A stretch of 45,916 bases of DNA from the NCBI GenBank assembly GCA_002373045.1, contig DFHU01000024.1, forward strand, positions 4,567-50,482. Direction: 5' to 3'. This stretch comes from Pseudoselenomonas ruminantium (GTDB taxonomy: Bacteria > Bacillota > Negativicutes > Selenomonadales > Selenomonadaceae). Below the pieces are notes generated by a model, which saw nothing but the letters and a program-made list of their open reading frames with translations, ran no database searches and was not told where the DNA came from. Made by a program: the position numbers and the translations under genes. This document shows, in pieces, positions 8,184 to 16,821 of the stretch. The number at the start of each line of letters is the position of its first letter. Positions within the stretch are counted from its first letter, which is position 1.

Positions 8184-9344
8184 TTACTTCTTTGGTTCCG
8201 GCAGCAGGAAAGTTGCCGCCGCACAACAGATGGAAATGACAAAAATCACCACCATCACAGCGGCAATGCCAAAGCTGTCTGCGTACCCACCTAACGATGG
8301 CACGATAATTCCACCTATGCTAAAGGACAGCCCCAGCGTTACGCCGGAGGCAAAGCCCAGACTCTTGGCCAGATAGCTTTGTCCAAGCACCACAAACGCC
8401 GCATACGGCCCCTGCATGGCAAAGCTCATGGGAATCAGCATGGCATAGACCGCCCAAATGCTCTGGGTAAAAATCACCACAGCCAGACACGGCACCAACA
8501 GGCAGCAGCCATAGCGCAGGGTTTTGACATAGCCCTTGCGGTCAGCTAATCTGCCGCCCACCAGGGTCGCCAATACGCCGGTTATCGAAATAATCGACAG
8601 TGTGGCACTGCCTACAGCAGGCGTTGCCCCCAACGCCTGAATGCAGAACAGCGGCAGAAAGCTGCTGATAGCCGTAAAGAGCGTGGAACGAAAGACAATC
8701 ACCAAAAACAGCCGGGAAAAGGCACGCCAATCATTTTCCCGCATTACAGCAGCTGCCGCAGACTTATGTTGAGCCTGTTGCAGCTGCTTTTTGCTTTCCC
8801 GTGCAATGGCCGGTGCCGCCAGGAAAATCATACCGGCCGTGAACAGGGACGCAATCCCGTAAAAGGCTGTCCCCTGCATGCCAAATGTCGTAACGAGAAA
8901 GACCGCCAGCAGTGGGCCCAGACCAAAGCCGCCATTGCCGCCCACGCTGAAAATGCTCATGCCCTGACCTTTTTTTGCCCCGGCAATCGCATTAACATTG
9001 CGAGCCGCTTCCGGGTGAAAGATGGAACTGCCAATCCCCATCAGCGTTACGGCGACAAAAATGCCCCAATAATTGGTCACAAAACCGGTTGCCGAAAGTG
9101 ACAGCCCCGCCATAAGCACGCCGAGCACCATAAACCACTGGCGGGAACCTTTATCCGCCAGCCAGCCAAACAGCGGCTGAATAATCGAGGACAAAAAAGA
9201 CGAGGCAAACATCAGCCCCGCAATCGAGGTATAATCCATGCCATATTCACTGACGAAAAACGGCAGCAATGCGGGCAGGGAACCACTGTTGATATCCACA
9301 CTTAAATGCCCTGCCGAAAGCATATAGAGATACTTTTTATTCAT
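8184..9344 (-). CDS. MFS transporter, fosmidomycin-resistance (Fsr) like
   Basis: Twelve-helix major facilitator, probably a proton-driven exporter in the inner membrane. The 386-aa sequence shows the early AGHLSVDINSGSLPALLPFF region typical of Fsr-like exporters. It also has the loop-2 motif GWLADKGSRQW and a matching loop-8 GGRLADRKGYVK. I use the ATG at 9344, with AAGGAG 9 nt upstream; a GTG one codon earlier is possible. It converges on the clpX-like gene with only 7 bp between the stops, so the two transcripts must overlap. The substrate cannot be told from sequence; drug or sugar efflux are both known in related proteins. Confidence 0.85.
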   Translation of the reverse strand: MNKKYLYMLSAGHLSVDINSGSLPALLPFFVSEYGMDYTSIAGLMFASSFLSSIIQPLFGWLADKGSRQWFMVLGVLMAGLSLSATGFVTNYWGIFVAVTLMGIGSSIFHPEAARNVNAIAGAKKGQGMSIFSVGGNGGFGLGPLLAVFLVTTFGMQGTAFYGIASLFTAGMIFLAAPAIARESKKQLQQAQHKSAAAAVMRENDWRAFSRLFLVIVFRSTLFTAISSFLPLFCIQALGATPAVGSATLSIISITGVLATLVGGRLADRKGYVKTLRYGCCLLVPCLAVVIFTQSIWAVYAMLIPMSFAMQGPYAAFVVLGQSYLAKSLGFASGVTLGLSFSIGGIIVPSLGGYADSFGIAAVMVVIFVISICCAAATFLLPEPKK

Positions 9345-9431
9345 CACGTCAAGCTCCTTAAAAAATTTATTCCTATTGTAACAAATTTTTCCATCACGAG
9401 CAATTTGCCTTGCAATTGAATATCACCAAAG

Positions 9432-9471
9432 AAAAAAACAGGCCAGCCGGTCAAAAGTGACCAGCTGCCTG
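9432..9471 (-). terminator. Rho-independent terminator of the small secreted gene
   Basis: The stem CAGGCAGCTGGTC / GACCGGCTGGCCTG (9459-9471 with 9439-9452) has a 6-nt loop and is followed on the minus strand by seven T residues (9432-9438). Confidence 0.85.
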
Positions 9472-9484
9472 CTTTTTACGTCAA

Positions 9485-9709
9485 TCAACGATTGTTCGCG
9501 TTACCATCATCCCAGCAATAGCCTCTGTGGCCATGGCCATGCCCATAACCACGGCCACGACCGCCGCAGTACCAGCCATCATCGGCCTGATTAGCTGTAT
9601 CCTGCCAACAATACCCCGGACGAGCATCTACTTTCGTATCCGCTGCCAATGCCGGAACTGCGCTGGCCAGCATCAAGCCGGCAGCGAAGGCTGTAAAAAT
9701 TTTCTTCAT
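9485..9709 (-). CDS. Small secreted Gly/His-rich protein, function unknown
   Basis: Not a family I recognise. The 74-aa product has a clear signal peptide (MKKIFTAFAAGLMLASAVPALAA) with cleavage expected after ALA-A. The mature part of about 50 residues is short, aromatic and polar. It contains two similar GYCW segments, a third cysteine in WYCGG, and a GRGRGYGHGHGHRG stretch. The Gly-His run could bind metal and the cysteines could form disulfides; both are inference. It has AGGAGG 6 nt before the ATG, a strong terminator and its own upstream region, so it is a real monocistronic gene. Confidence 0.75.
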   Translation of the reverse strand: MKKIFTAFAAGLMLASAVPALAADTKVDARPGYCWQDTANQADDGWYCGGRGRGYGHGHGHRGYCWDDGNANNR

Positions 9710-9721
9710 GGTAAAACCTCC

Positions 9722-9758
9722 TGTACATGTACATCTTCCTGTTAACAGTCGATTAACA
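9722..9758 (-). promoter_or_regulatory. Palindrome and PhoP-like direct repeat upstream of the small secreted gene
   Basis: TTAACA occurs at 9742-9747 and 9753-9758, an 11-bp step that matches the layout of PhoP-type boxes in Bacillus. A perfect TGTACATGTACA palindrome (9722-9733) lies just before the ribosome binding site. A weak promoter with TTGACT near 9773-9778 is possible. The binding proteins are unknown. Confidence 0.4.
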
Positions 9759-9813
9759 GTTTTATTTTACCAGTCAATTGTGACGCTAATGTGACTTTTA
9801 AACCACATTTCCA

Positions 9814-10845
9814 TCAAATATCCATAGAACTGATTTTCTCCGCTTTCATAAAGGCAGAGATTTTTTGTACCCCCCGCATAACCTCGTTATAGTTCTCCGG
9901 AGTCAGCGACTGGGGGCCATCGGAAAGGGCCTTGGCCGGGTTTGGATGAACTTCCATCATCAAGCCGTCAGCACCGGCGGCAATAGCGGCAAAAGCCATG
10001 GGTTTCACCATTCTCCACTTACCCGTTCCATGGCTCGGGTCAACGATAATCGGCAGGTGGGACAGGTGCTTTACAGCCGCCACCGCACTTAAATCGAGCG
10101 TATTGCGCGTATAGGTTTCGTAGGTGCGAATACCACGCTCACAGAGCACCACATTGGGATTGCCTGCATTCATAATGTATTCAGCAGCATTGAGCCATTC
10201 GTCAATGGTTGCAGCCAGACCACGTTTCAAGAGCACCGGCTTGCCGCATTTGCCCACTTCTTTCAAAAGGCCAAAGTTCTGCATATTGCGGGCGCCAATC
10301 TGCAGCATATCCGCATATTCTACCACCCGTTCAATGGCTTCAACCGTGGTAACTTCCGTCACCACGCGCAGACCCGTACGCTCACGGGCTTCAGCTAAGT
10401 ATTTCAAGCCTTCGACTTCCAGCCCTTGGAACGCATAGGGGGAAGTGCGCGGCTTATAAGCACCGCCGCGCAGGAATTGCGCACCGGCCTTTTTCACGAT
10501 TTCTGCCGCTTCAAACAGCTGTTCTTTTGACTCTACCGCACAAGGCCCTGCCATAACAACTGGCGTACCATCACCGATTTTTACTCCGGCTACATCAATT
10601 ACGCTGTTTGCGGGATGAAATTCCCGGCTGGCCAGCTTGTAGCTCTTGGAAATCTCCACGCTCTTTTCCACGCCATCCAAAGCATCAATCGGCACCGAAG
10701 CCAACCGCGTCTTATCACCGATAACGCCGACAATCTTCTGCTGACTGCCTTCCATCACCTTGGCCTGCAGGCCTGCGCCCTCAATAACGGCAATGACTTC
10801 CTTGATGTTTTCTTCCGTAGCATCCACATTCATGATAATAACCAT
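9814..10845 (-). CDS. aroF: 3-deoxy-7-phosphoheptulonate synthase (DAHP synthase), AroF/AroA(f) type
   Basis: Catalyses the first shikimate step, condensing phosphoenolpyruvate and erythrose 4-phosphate. The 343-aa protein has an N-terminal ferredoxin-like domain of about 70 residues, then the TIM barrel. Barrel motifs include VMAGPCAVES, FLRGGAYKPRTSPYAFQG, GARNMQNF, VLLKRGLAATIDEW and DPSHGTGK. This is the type Ibeta form found in Bacillus and Thermotoga; the extra domain commonly mediates feedback inhibition. The ATG at 10845 has AGGGG 8 nt upstream. It follows pheA by 26 nt, so the two are likely cotranscribed for phenylalanine supply. No T-box or leader peptide was seen. Confidence 0.96.
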   Translation of the reverse strand: MVIIMNVDATEENIKEVIAVIEGAGLQAKVMEGSQQKIVGVIGDKTRLASVPIDALDGVEKSVEISKSYKLASREFHPANSVIDVAGVKIGDGTPVVMAGPCAVESKEQLFEAAEIVKKAGAQFLRGGAYKPRTSPYAFQGLEVEGLKYLAEARERTGLRVVTEVTTVEAIERVVEYADMLQIGARNMQNFGLLKEVGKCGKPVLLKRGLAATIDEWLNAAEYIMNAGNPNVVLCERGIRTYETYTRNTLDLSAVAAVKHLSHLPIIVDPSHGTGKWRMVKPMAFAAIAAGADGLMMEVHPNPAKALSDGPQSLTPENYNEVMRGVQKISAFMKAEKISSMDI

Positions 10846-10871
10846 AATTCCATCCCCTTCTATATAAATGC

Positions 10872-11708
10872 TTAATTAACCGTAAGTACGGGGAACGTCC
10901 CCAGATTCCGCAGCCAGATACTTTTCCTCTCCACAGCAGCCAATGCCTCCACCAGCTGCGGTGAATCACTGTACTCCAAATCAAAAAAGAAGATATACGC
11001 TCCGAGCTCTGTCCGCGCAGGACGTGATTCAATACGCGTCATGTTGATGCCCCGCTGGGCAAACTCCTTCAATACTTCAAAGAGTGCACCGGCCTTCTGC
11101 CCGTCAATCTGACAGATGACCAATAATTTATCCTTGGGCAAAAATTCCAAGGCCTGTCGTCCCACCTGGAAAAAGCGCGTGCAGTTGGCGGCACTGTCCT
11201 GAATCTCTGTGGCAATCGGCACAAGCCCCAAAAGCTCTCCCGCTCTGGCCGTAGCAATGGCCGCACTGCCGGAATCGGCCGGCGCTTCGGCCACAATCTC
11301 CGCCGCCCGCGCGGTACTAGCCACCTTGATGAGTTCTGCCTGCGGATAATGCGCCTGCAAAAACGCCCGGCACTGGGAAATCGGCTGTGCATGAGAATAA
11401 ATCCGCTTAATCTCACCCTTACGCCGTGCTAAAAGCTGATTATGGACAGGCCAGATAAGCTCCCGCCAGACCGTCAGCCCCTCACTGCGAGCTAGTGTGT
11501 CCAAGGTGATATTGATGGCCCCCTCCAGCGAGTTTTCCACCGGCACCAATGCCGAATCCACCTCACCATTTTCCACCGCCTGCAAGCAGTCAAAAATATC
11601 GGCAAACAGCACCAATTTATAATCTTCGCCTGTCTGGCGCTTCAAATAAACAGCAGCCGCCTCACTATGCGTTCCCGCCGGCCCCAGCACCCCCAAAGTC
11701 TTCGTCAT
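10872..11708 (-). CDS. pheA: Prephenate dehydratase
   Basis: Converts prephenate to phenylpyruvate in phenylalanine synthesis. The 278-aa protein is monofunctional, with no chorismate mutase domain. The dehydratase domain (about 1-185) has GPAGTHSEAAA, VPVENSLEGAIN and the catalytic TRFFQVG-type motif (NCTRFFQVG). An ACT domain follows, with GALFEVLKEFAQRGINMTRIESRPAR, the known phenylalanine-binding regulatory region. The ATG at 11708 has GGGGGAG 5 nt upstream and follows a good promoter. It is first in a pheA-aroF pair. Confidence 0.96.
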   Translation of the reverse strand: MTKTLGVLGPAGTHSEAAAVYLKRQTGEDYKLVLFADIFDCLQAVENGEVDSALVPVENSLEGAINITLDTLARSEGLTVWRELIWPVHNQLLARRKGEIKRIYSHAQPISQCRAFLQAHYPQAELIKVASTARAAEIVAEAPADSGSAAIATARAGELLGLVPIATEIQDSAANCTRFFQVGRQALEFLPKDKLLVICQIDGQKAGALFEVLKEFAQRGINMTRIESRPARTELGAYIFFFDLEYSDSPQLVEALAAVERKSIWLRNLGTFPVLTVN

Positions 11709-11741
11709 ATATACTCCCCCGAAATCTCAATGATTGTCAAT

Positions 11742-11770
11742 ATCATAACACAAAGCCACTCAATTAACAA
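11742..11770 (-). promoter_or_regulatory. Sigma-A promoter for pheA-aroF
   Basis: On the minus strand, TTGTTA (11765-11770) and TATGAT (11742-11747) are 17 bp apart. The leader is only about 27 nt, too short for a T-box or attenuator. Confidence 0.6.
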
Positions 11771-11862
11771 GCATTTCCAACAAAAGTTACAATGAGTTCA
11801 TTGCAAATAAACACATATGCTAAAATATAATAACAACATAGATGATAAGCAGGATAACCTGA

Positions 11863-12048
11863 GGAGGCTGGCGGCTGTTGCGCCAATGCGTTAGCGGCGC
11901 GGCGTAAAGAAATCATTTTTTCCCACATAAAAACAGCTAAAAAGACCAACTGTCTGAGCACAGCGAGTTTTGGTCTTTTTAGCTGTATCAAGGGAAAAAA
12001 TGATTTCAGCCGCAGAGCGAAGCAGTGGCGCAACAGCCGCCAGCCTCC
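11863..12048 (-). repeat. Structured intergenic element, family 1, copy C
   Basis: A 186-bp interrupted hairpin and the most perfect copy. Arms 11863-11885 and 12026-12048 pair over 23 bp without a mismatch. The middle stem 11909-11924 pairs with 11992-12007 (16 bp), and the top stem 11933-11947 with 11972-11986 (15 bp). The 24-nt loop (11948-11971) contains ACTGTCTGAGCACAGCGAGT. It fills most of the 360-bp gap between pheA and the exonuclease gene, ending 20 nt past the exonuclease stop. Confidence 0.9.
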
Positions 12049-12068
12049 GTCAAGCACCTCGAACCCAA

Positions 12069-12734
12069 TTATTCTTCCAAATCGTTCTTTAACTTTAGTA
12101 AATCCGGGCACAAATCCCCAATGGAACTAGCCAAATCATCCTTCGGCTGCAAAATATCGAGCACCGGCTGCATGGTCTTGCGGAATTTTTCATCATCCTG
12201 CATAAGCACCAATATCGCACTGGTATTGATGGCATCCGCCAGCGCCGTATGCTGCGTGCCTTCGAACTTATGGTCCATCGCCCCCAATGCGTGCTTGAGC
12301 GCCAGACTGTTATGGAGGCCCAAACGGTCATCAAATACCTGCTGCAAGTCCACCCAACGGCTGTCCAGCCAATTTACATCAAAGTCCGGCAGCTTGAAGC
12401 GGCATTCCTTTTTGAGCTGTTTGATATCCGACATGCTCCAGGAGTAAATCTGCGTTTCTTCTTCGCCAATCCAGTCCACAAAGCGCTGAAAGGCCTCGGC
12501 ATAATGGCCATGCCCATCCACCATTTCCTGCTTGATGCCGGTAAGGTTCGTGATATGCTTCTTAATCTTGCCATACTCCGGCTCTACATAACACTGGAAT
12601 TCGGCCTCCTGCTGGAAATTCTCATCCAGACGCACCGCGCCAAATTCGATAACCTCTTCCTTCATGTGTTTCTTGACTTCGCGAAAATCCCGGTCTACAG
12701 GATTCATTTCCAAATCTATAACAACATACTTCAT
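12069..12734 (-). CDS. 3'-5' exonuclease, DEDDh (RNase T/DnaQ-like) family
   Basis: Probable cytosolic 3'-5' exonuclease acting on RNA or single-stranded DNA. The 221-aa protein has Exo I DLEMNP (Asp 7, Glu 9), a central segment around YSWSMSDIKQLKKEC (Exo II), and Exo III HTALADAINT with the histidine and aspartate that define DEDDh enzymes. The closest recognisable relatives are KapD/Eri-1-like exonucleases. The C-terminal 40 residues are charged and unassigned. The ATG at 12734 has AGGG 7 nt upstream. It is separated from mobAB by about 80 bp. Its substrate is not predictable from context. Confidence 0.88.
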   Translation of the reverse strand: MKYVVIDLEMNPVDRDFREVKKHMKEEVIEFGAVRLDENFQQEAEFQCYVEPEYGKIKKHITNLTGIKQEMVDGHGHYAEAFQRFVDWIGEEETQIYSWSMSDIKQLKKECRFKLPDFDVNWLDSRWVDLQQVFDDRLGLHNSLALKHALGAMDHKFEGTQHTALADAINTSAILVLMQDDEKFRKTMQPVLDILQPKDDLASSIGDLCPDLLKLKNDLEE

Positions 12735-12812
12735 TCGATATCCCTGCGCTTTCCTTATACTTTACTATTAATATTCTACTGAAAAGCGCCGTTTCCTTCA
12801 ATAATATTTTAC

Positions 12813-13898
12813 TCAGCGGGTACATAAAAATTGCACCAATCGCACAGCTGCCGCAATATCGTCCAAGTCATACTGACGCACAGACAAATCCCCATGCTCA
12901 CCAGAGCTAAAGACCGCTACCGTATCGTCATCTACCACCAGCTGTCCCAGCCCGCGCCACAACGAGATTTTGGGCGCCGTACCATGACTGCGGCTTTCAA
13001 GCAAAACCACATCCACATCCGTAAGCCGCTCTGCAATAGCCAAAAGGCTGGCTCTCTGCTCCGTTCGCTGTTGAATAAAGTACCCGGCGGGCGATACCAC
13101 CGCCACTCCATCAGCCCCAGCCTGCTTGAACCGATAGCTGTCTTTGCCTTCTTCGTCCACATCATAACCATGGCAATCGCCCTTCACCACGCCTACCCGC
13201 AGGCCTTTGGCTTTCAAGAGGGGAATCATTCTTTCAATGAAGGTGGTCTTGCCAGTATTGGACTGTGGGGCCGATACGGTAACCAAAGGCACCGGACGAT
13301 GCGCATTAGCCAATCGGCCCTGCACCAGACGAAAATCCGCGGGCCGGTTAACATTGAAAAAAACATCACTGTCCGGCCACTCCACCAGCTTATGGGGCAC
13401 ACGGTCAATCACCTGGCTGATTTTATAATCGCCACGCTGCAGCGCCGCCTCCACAACAGGGAGTATTTTTCGATGATAAAGTCCCACTAAAGGCTGCCGC
13501 CTGCCCTTCACCACCGGAATAACGGCCCATTCCCCCTGCGCTTCTGCAAGCAATGGCCGGATAACCGCATAGCGGAATAATGGCATATCACAGGACAAGG
13601 CCAGCACATAATCCGCCTTTAACTGCGCCAGCCCCGAGCGCACCCCCTCCAAAGGTCCTGCCCCCTGCCGGGAATCCGTCACCACATCCAGCCCGTATCG
13701 CTTCGCCAATTCTGCCAGACCATCCACTTGCCTGCTTTCCGCACACAAATAGCTTTCAGCAAAGTGCTGCTTTACGGTCTTCTGCAGCATCATTTCCAGC
13801 AGTGAGCAGTTATCCACGGTCAAAAACCGCTTATCCTGCCCCATGCGGGAGCTTTTACCTCCAGCAATAATCATTACACCAATATCTGCAAAGTCCAA
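12813..13898 (-). CDS. MobA-MobB fusion for molybdopterin guanine dinucleotide synthesis
   Basis: The 361-aa product joins two cofactor proteins. Residues 1 to about 195 are MobA, the molybdenum cofactor guanylyltransferase, with the nucleotide-binding AGGKSSRMGQDKRFL and the later LSCDMPL metal motif. Residues from about 205 are MobB, a GTP-binding protein, with a P-loop (SAPQSNTGKTTF) and a conserved VKGDCHGYDVD region. In Escherichia coli these are separate genes. The start is a TTG at 13898 with GGAG about 11 nt upstream; an internal ATG at 13874 would cut into the MobA motif region. The product serves MGD-type enzymes such as formate dehydrogenase or nitrate reductase, none of which is in this window. 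Confidence 0.92.
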   Translation of the reverse strand: MDFADIGVMIIAGGKSSRMGQDKRFLTVDNCSLLEMMLQKTVKQHFAESYLCAESRQVDGLAELAKRYGLDVVTDSRQGAGPLEGVRSGLAQLKADYVLALSCDMPLFRYAVIRPLLAEAQGEWAVIPVVKGRRQPLVGLYHRKILPVVEAALQRGDYKISQVIDRVPHKLVEWPDSDVFFNVNRPADFRLVQGRLANAHRPVPLVTVSAPQSNTGKTTFIERMIPLLKAKGLRVGVVKGDCHGYDVDEEGKDSYRFKQAGADGVAVVSPAGYFIQQRTEQRASLLAIAERLTDVDVVLLESRSHGTAPKISLWRGLGQLVVDDDTVAVFSSGEHGDLSVRQYDLDDIAAAVRLVQFLCTR

Positions 13899-13980
13899 AA
13901 CTACTACCGCTCCTTAGCAAATAAAAAAGTCACCTTAGTTCCCAAAAGAGACTTTTCCCATAACCAGTGCAATATGACCT

Positions 13981-15957
13981 TTATATTTCCGTAACGCCAA
14001 TTGTCCTAAAATAATTATAGGTATTGTCATAATACTGATGTTTCCTCGTCAAATCTGTATCATTTCCCCAAGGAACAAATATGACCATCCCTTGACGCGC
14101 CCGGGTCAAAAGAACACGATAAGCATTCTTTAGGTAAAGTTTTCTATCATCAGTATTGATATTCTGCCAACGGTTCCCTCTAAAGCTATGACAAGACCAT
14201 TGATTCCCTTCGAAACGAAAATCTGCATCCCATGCCACTATAGCATAATCAAGCTCCAAACCTTGTACATCAAACTCTGTAACAACATCTTCCAGATAGT
14301 AACTAGAACGTACATCATCTTTTCCATTTAGGAACCAATTTGCAACATCAATGTTATTTTTTACAAAAATTCCTTCTGGTTTTAAGCGTATCGCACCACT
14401 ACTAGCAAGCAATCCATACCGTGTTGTCCCGCGACTTTGATTACGTACCCATTCTTTTGCTCTTTCTATATTCCGCGTAAGTACCAATGGATATTTATCC
14501 TTAATGCGAGCATATAGAAATTTAGCGTTGTCAATATCAGCATCTAATACAGCCTTTACCCATGCCGCCAAATCTGGGGTACGAAAAGAGCGTACAGAAT
14601 TAGCTAAATGAAGACTTTCACAATTACGAATGCGTAAGCCTGCAATCATATCTTGCCATGCATATTCATGCCGATATTCCACATCGTTAAGCTGAGGTGT
14701 AATATACACATCCCAATGAGGAAAAGAACGTCGCAAAGAATCAAACCATTCCGGCAAGCCTGCTTCGCCAGTATTTATTTCCTGTCCACCGCCTACCAAA
14801 CATAAAATAACAGCCCAATCTTTATGCCTGTCCATCGTTCCCACAAGGAATTCCGGCTCACTATAAGAAAAATCCACCACTCCCTTCTTCATCTGCATAA
14901 ATTTAGAAATCATGTCCTTCGTCCAAGCCCGCTGTGCTTCATCAAAAATAGCAACGCGCTCTGGAGGTACATGGTTATTGCCAACAAACGAATCTCTATA
15001 CTTGTGAATAATTTGAATAAATGCAGTTGCACTTCGTCTAGCATCCTTTAATGCTAGATTACGCCCCAATTCTTTTTCCTGTAGTACTTTATCGCGAGCC
15101 AATGCTTCCTGTAACACATTCACCAATGGATAGTTCCCAGATAAAAAAACTGCATGCTCCCCTTGCGAAGCATCTGAACGTTGAATAGCTAAGTTAAGCC
15201 CCACCAATGTCTTACCAGCACCAGGAACTCCTGTAACAAAACAAATAGATTTTCTATGATTTTTCTTACTATACTCGATAATATCATTTATAGCATCAGT
15301 AGTAATGGTAAGATTTTCAGCGCCGGCATCACTGCGAGTAATATCATGTACGTTATGTCCCCGATATAACGCCTGAGCCGCCTCCACAATAGTTGGTGTT
15401 GGCAAGTACTCTGAATTCTCCCATTGCTGATAATCAAAAGCTCTCTCAGTAAAATTGTTCGCAATATTTTCTATAGCTTCTCCAATATTATGCGCATTAC
15501 AACGAATAGGTTCTACAATACGCGCACACTCTTTGATTTCAATGGGATAAGACTGCGCTCGAGTAGCAATTACCATGGGGATTAATAATTTATCATGACT
15601 TTCCTTATGGAAATTACGCATATCTAAAGCATAGTCATATACCTGATCATAAGCGCTACTTTTATATTCATTGTCTCCGACCTTAAATTCCAACAGGAAC
15701 ACAATGTTTTTATACAGCCATACTGCATCAATACGTTTTCCCATCCGCGGAATAGTATATTCAAATATAATACGACCTTCCGTCATATTTCTTAGAGATT
15801 GCTTTAATATATCTACTTCCGCTTCCCACGCTCTATTTTGTTGAATAGTCGTTTCAGCAGAAACTACATTTCCATAGATAATCCCCAAAATTTCTTGTGT
15901 TGACTGGGACAAAAAATTTTCTATAGAGGCAGAATAATACGCACGTAAATTCACCAT
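13981..15957 (-). CDS. DUF2075 helicase with N-terminal PD-(D/E)xK-like nuclease domain
   Basis: A 658-aa single protein combining a probable nuclease and a superfamily 1-like helicase. The N-terminal region has the pattern Asp 77, Glu 90-x-Lys 92 (RIDAVW then LLEFKVG), as in PD-(D/E)xK restriction-type folds. The ATPase has Walker A GVPGAGKT (243-250), Walker B AIFDEAQ (DEAQ at 339-342) and a C-terminal VLLTRARQG motif VI. The gene is visibly richer in A and T, and uses AT-ending codons, unlike the GC-rich genes on both sides, which suggests acquisition. It stands alone: no methyltransferase or partner lies beside it. DUF2075 proteins occur in defence islands, so anti-phage function is plausible but unproven. 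ATG at 15957, AGGGG 6 nt upstream. Confidence 0.85.
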   Translation of the reverse strand: MVNLRAYYSASIENFLSQSTQEILGIIYGNVVSAETTIQQNRAWEAEVDILKQSLRNMTEGRIIFEYTIPRMGKRIDAVWLYKNIVFLLEFKVGDNEYKSSAYDQVYDYALDMRNFHKESHDKLLIPMVIATRAQSYPIEIKECARIVEPIRCNAHNIGEAIENIANNFTERAFDYQQWENSEYLPTPTIVEAAQALYRGHNVHDITRSDAGAENLTITTDAINDIIEYSKKNHRKSICFVTGVPGAGKTLVGLNLAIQRSDASQGEHAVFLSGNYPLVNVLQEALARDKVLQEKELGRNLALKDARRSATAFIQIIHKYRDSFVGNNHVPPERVAIFDEAQRAWTKDMISKFMQMKKGVVDFSYSEPEFLVGTMDRHKDWAVILCLVGGGQEINTGEAGLPEWFDSLRRSFPHWDVYITPQLNDVEYRHEYAWQDMIAGLRIRNCESLHLANSVRSFRTPDLAAWVKAVLDADIDNAKFLYARIKDKYPLVLTRNIERAKEWVRNQSRGTTRYGLLASSGAIRLKPEGIFVKNNIDVANWFLNGKDDVRSSYYLEDVVTEFDVQGLELDYAIVAWDADFRFEGNQWSCHSFRGNRWQNINTDDRKLYLKNAYRVLLTRARQGMVIFVPWGNDTDLTRKHQYYDNTYNYFRTIGVTEI

Positions 15958-15983
15958 TATTATCCCCTGCGTTCTAATTTATC

Positions 15984-16805
15984 TTATAATATAGCATCTA
16001 CAATCCAGGCCAGCAAATGGTCTTCCACAGCACAGCCCACATGGTCCGCAATTAATTTGGTTTCTTCATGCGCATTGGCCGGTGCCACACCGATATCAGC
16101 CTCCGCCAGCATTTCATTATCGTTGAGGTAATCCCCGCAGGCAATAATCTCCACGCCCGGCAGCTGCTCGCGGATAGCTGCGACCATCGCGCCCTTGGAC
16201 ACATGCTTTGCCACGAATTCATAGTAGTTATCCTCGGAGTAAAAGCCATTTGCCAAAGGCGCTGTGCCCATTTCTTCCGCCAAAGCCACATATTTTTCCA
16301 AATGCTCATGCTTGTCACAGGCAAAGAATTTAAGCCACGGCGTTTTTACCGTATCCGTAAGGTTGCCAAGCTCCGTATGGACATAGCGGTAATACTCATG
16401 CGGCAGGCGCGGGTCGTCATTGGCTGCCGGCGTGATGATATGGCAGTTATCCGCCGTATAGACCTCGATACAGGCTTCGGGAAATTCTGCCAAAGCACGC
16501 TGGGCGAATGCAGGCCAAAGATTATCCGTATCCCCCGCCGTAAGCGGCATGGTTTTGAGCACCTTTTTCGCCGCCCAATCGTAGAGCATGGCCCCGTTAA
16601 AGAACACGGATGGCGCATTGATGGGCAATCCTTCCACATAACCTGCCGCCGCTTCTGGCGTGCGGCCCGTAGCAATGGCAAACAACCCGCCCTCCGCTAC
16701 AAAATCGGCAATCGCCTGCCGGTTCTCTGCCGAAATCACGCCGCCGCGTGGAATCAACGTACCATCCAAATCGGAAATAATCATCTTGCCTGTATATTTG
16801 CCCAT
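15984..16805 (-). CDS. HAD-superfamily phosphatase, Cof type
   Basis: Cytosolic HAD hydrolase that probably dephosphorylates sugar phosphates or related metabolites. Motif I is ISDLDGTLIPRG near the N-terminus, motif II is ATGRTPEAA, the motif III lysine lies in the AKHVSKGAM region, and motif IV is ACGDYLNDNEML. A C2-type cap sits between motifs II and III, as in YidA/Cof proteins. I choose the ATG at 16805, because GGGAGG lies 7 nt before it; a TTG at 16820 would place that site inside the gene. The 273-aa product follows the response regulator by 16 nt, so it belongs to the two-component operon. That hints at a phosphorylated substrate for the nearby importer. Confidence 0.9.
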   Translation of the reverse strand: MGKYTGKMIISDLDGTLIPRGGVISAENRQAIADFVAEGGLFAIATGRTPEAAAGYVEGLPINAPSVFFNGAMLYDWAAKKVLKTMPLTAGDTDNLWPAFAQRALAEFPEACIEVYTADNCHIITPAANDDPRLPHEYYRYVHTELGNLTDTVKTPWLKFFACDKHEHLEKYVALAEEMGTAPLANGFYSEDNYYEFVAKHVSKGAMVAAIREQLPGVEIIACGDYLNDNEMLAEADIGVAPANAHEETKLIADHVGCAVEDHLLAWIVDAIL

Positions 16806-16821
16806 CGTGAATCCTCCCAAA

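Noticed and set aside
11709..11770. T-box or attenuator before pheA-aroF
   Set aside because: The leader after the predicted promoter is only about 27 nt, and no specifier stem or T-box sequence is visible.
11863..12048. Ordinary rho-independent terminator
   Set aside because: Its T-runs lie inside the stem, not after it. It is over 180 nt long, and related copies occur in both orientations and also upstream of genes.
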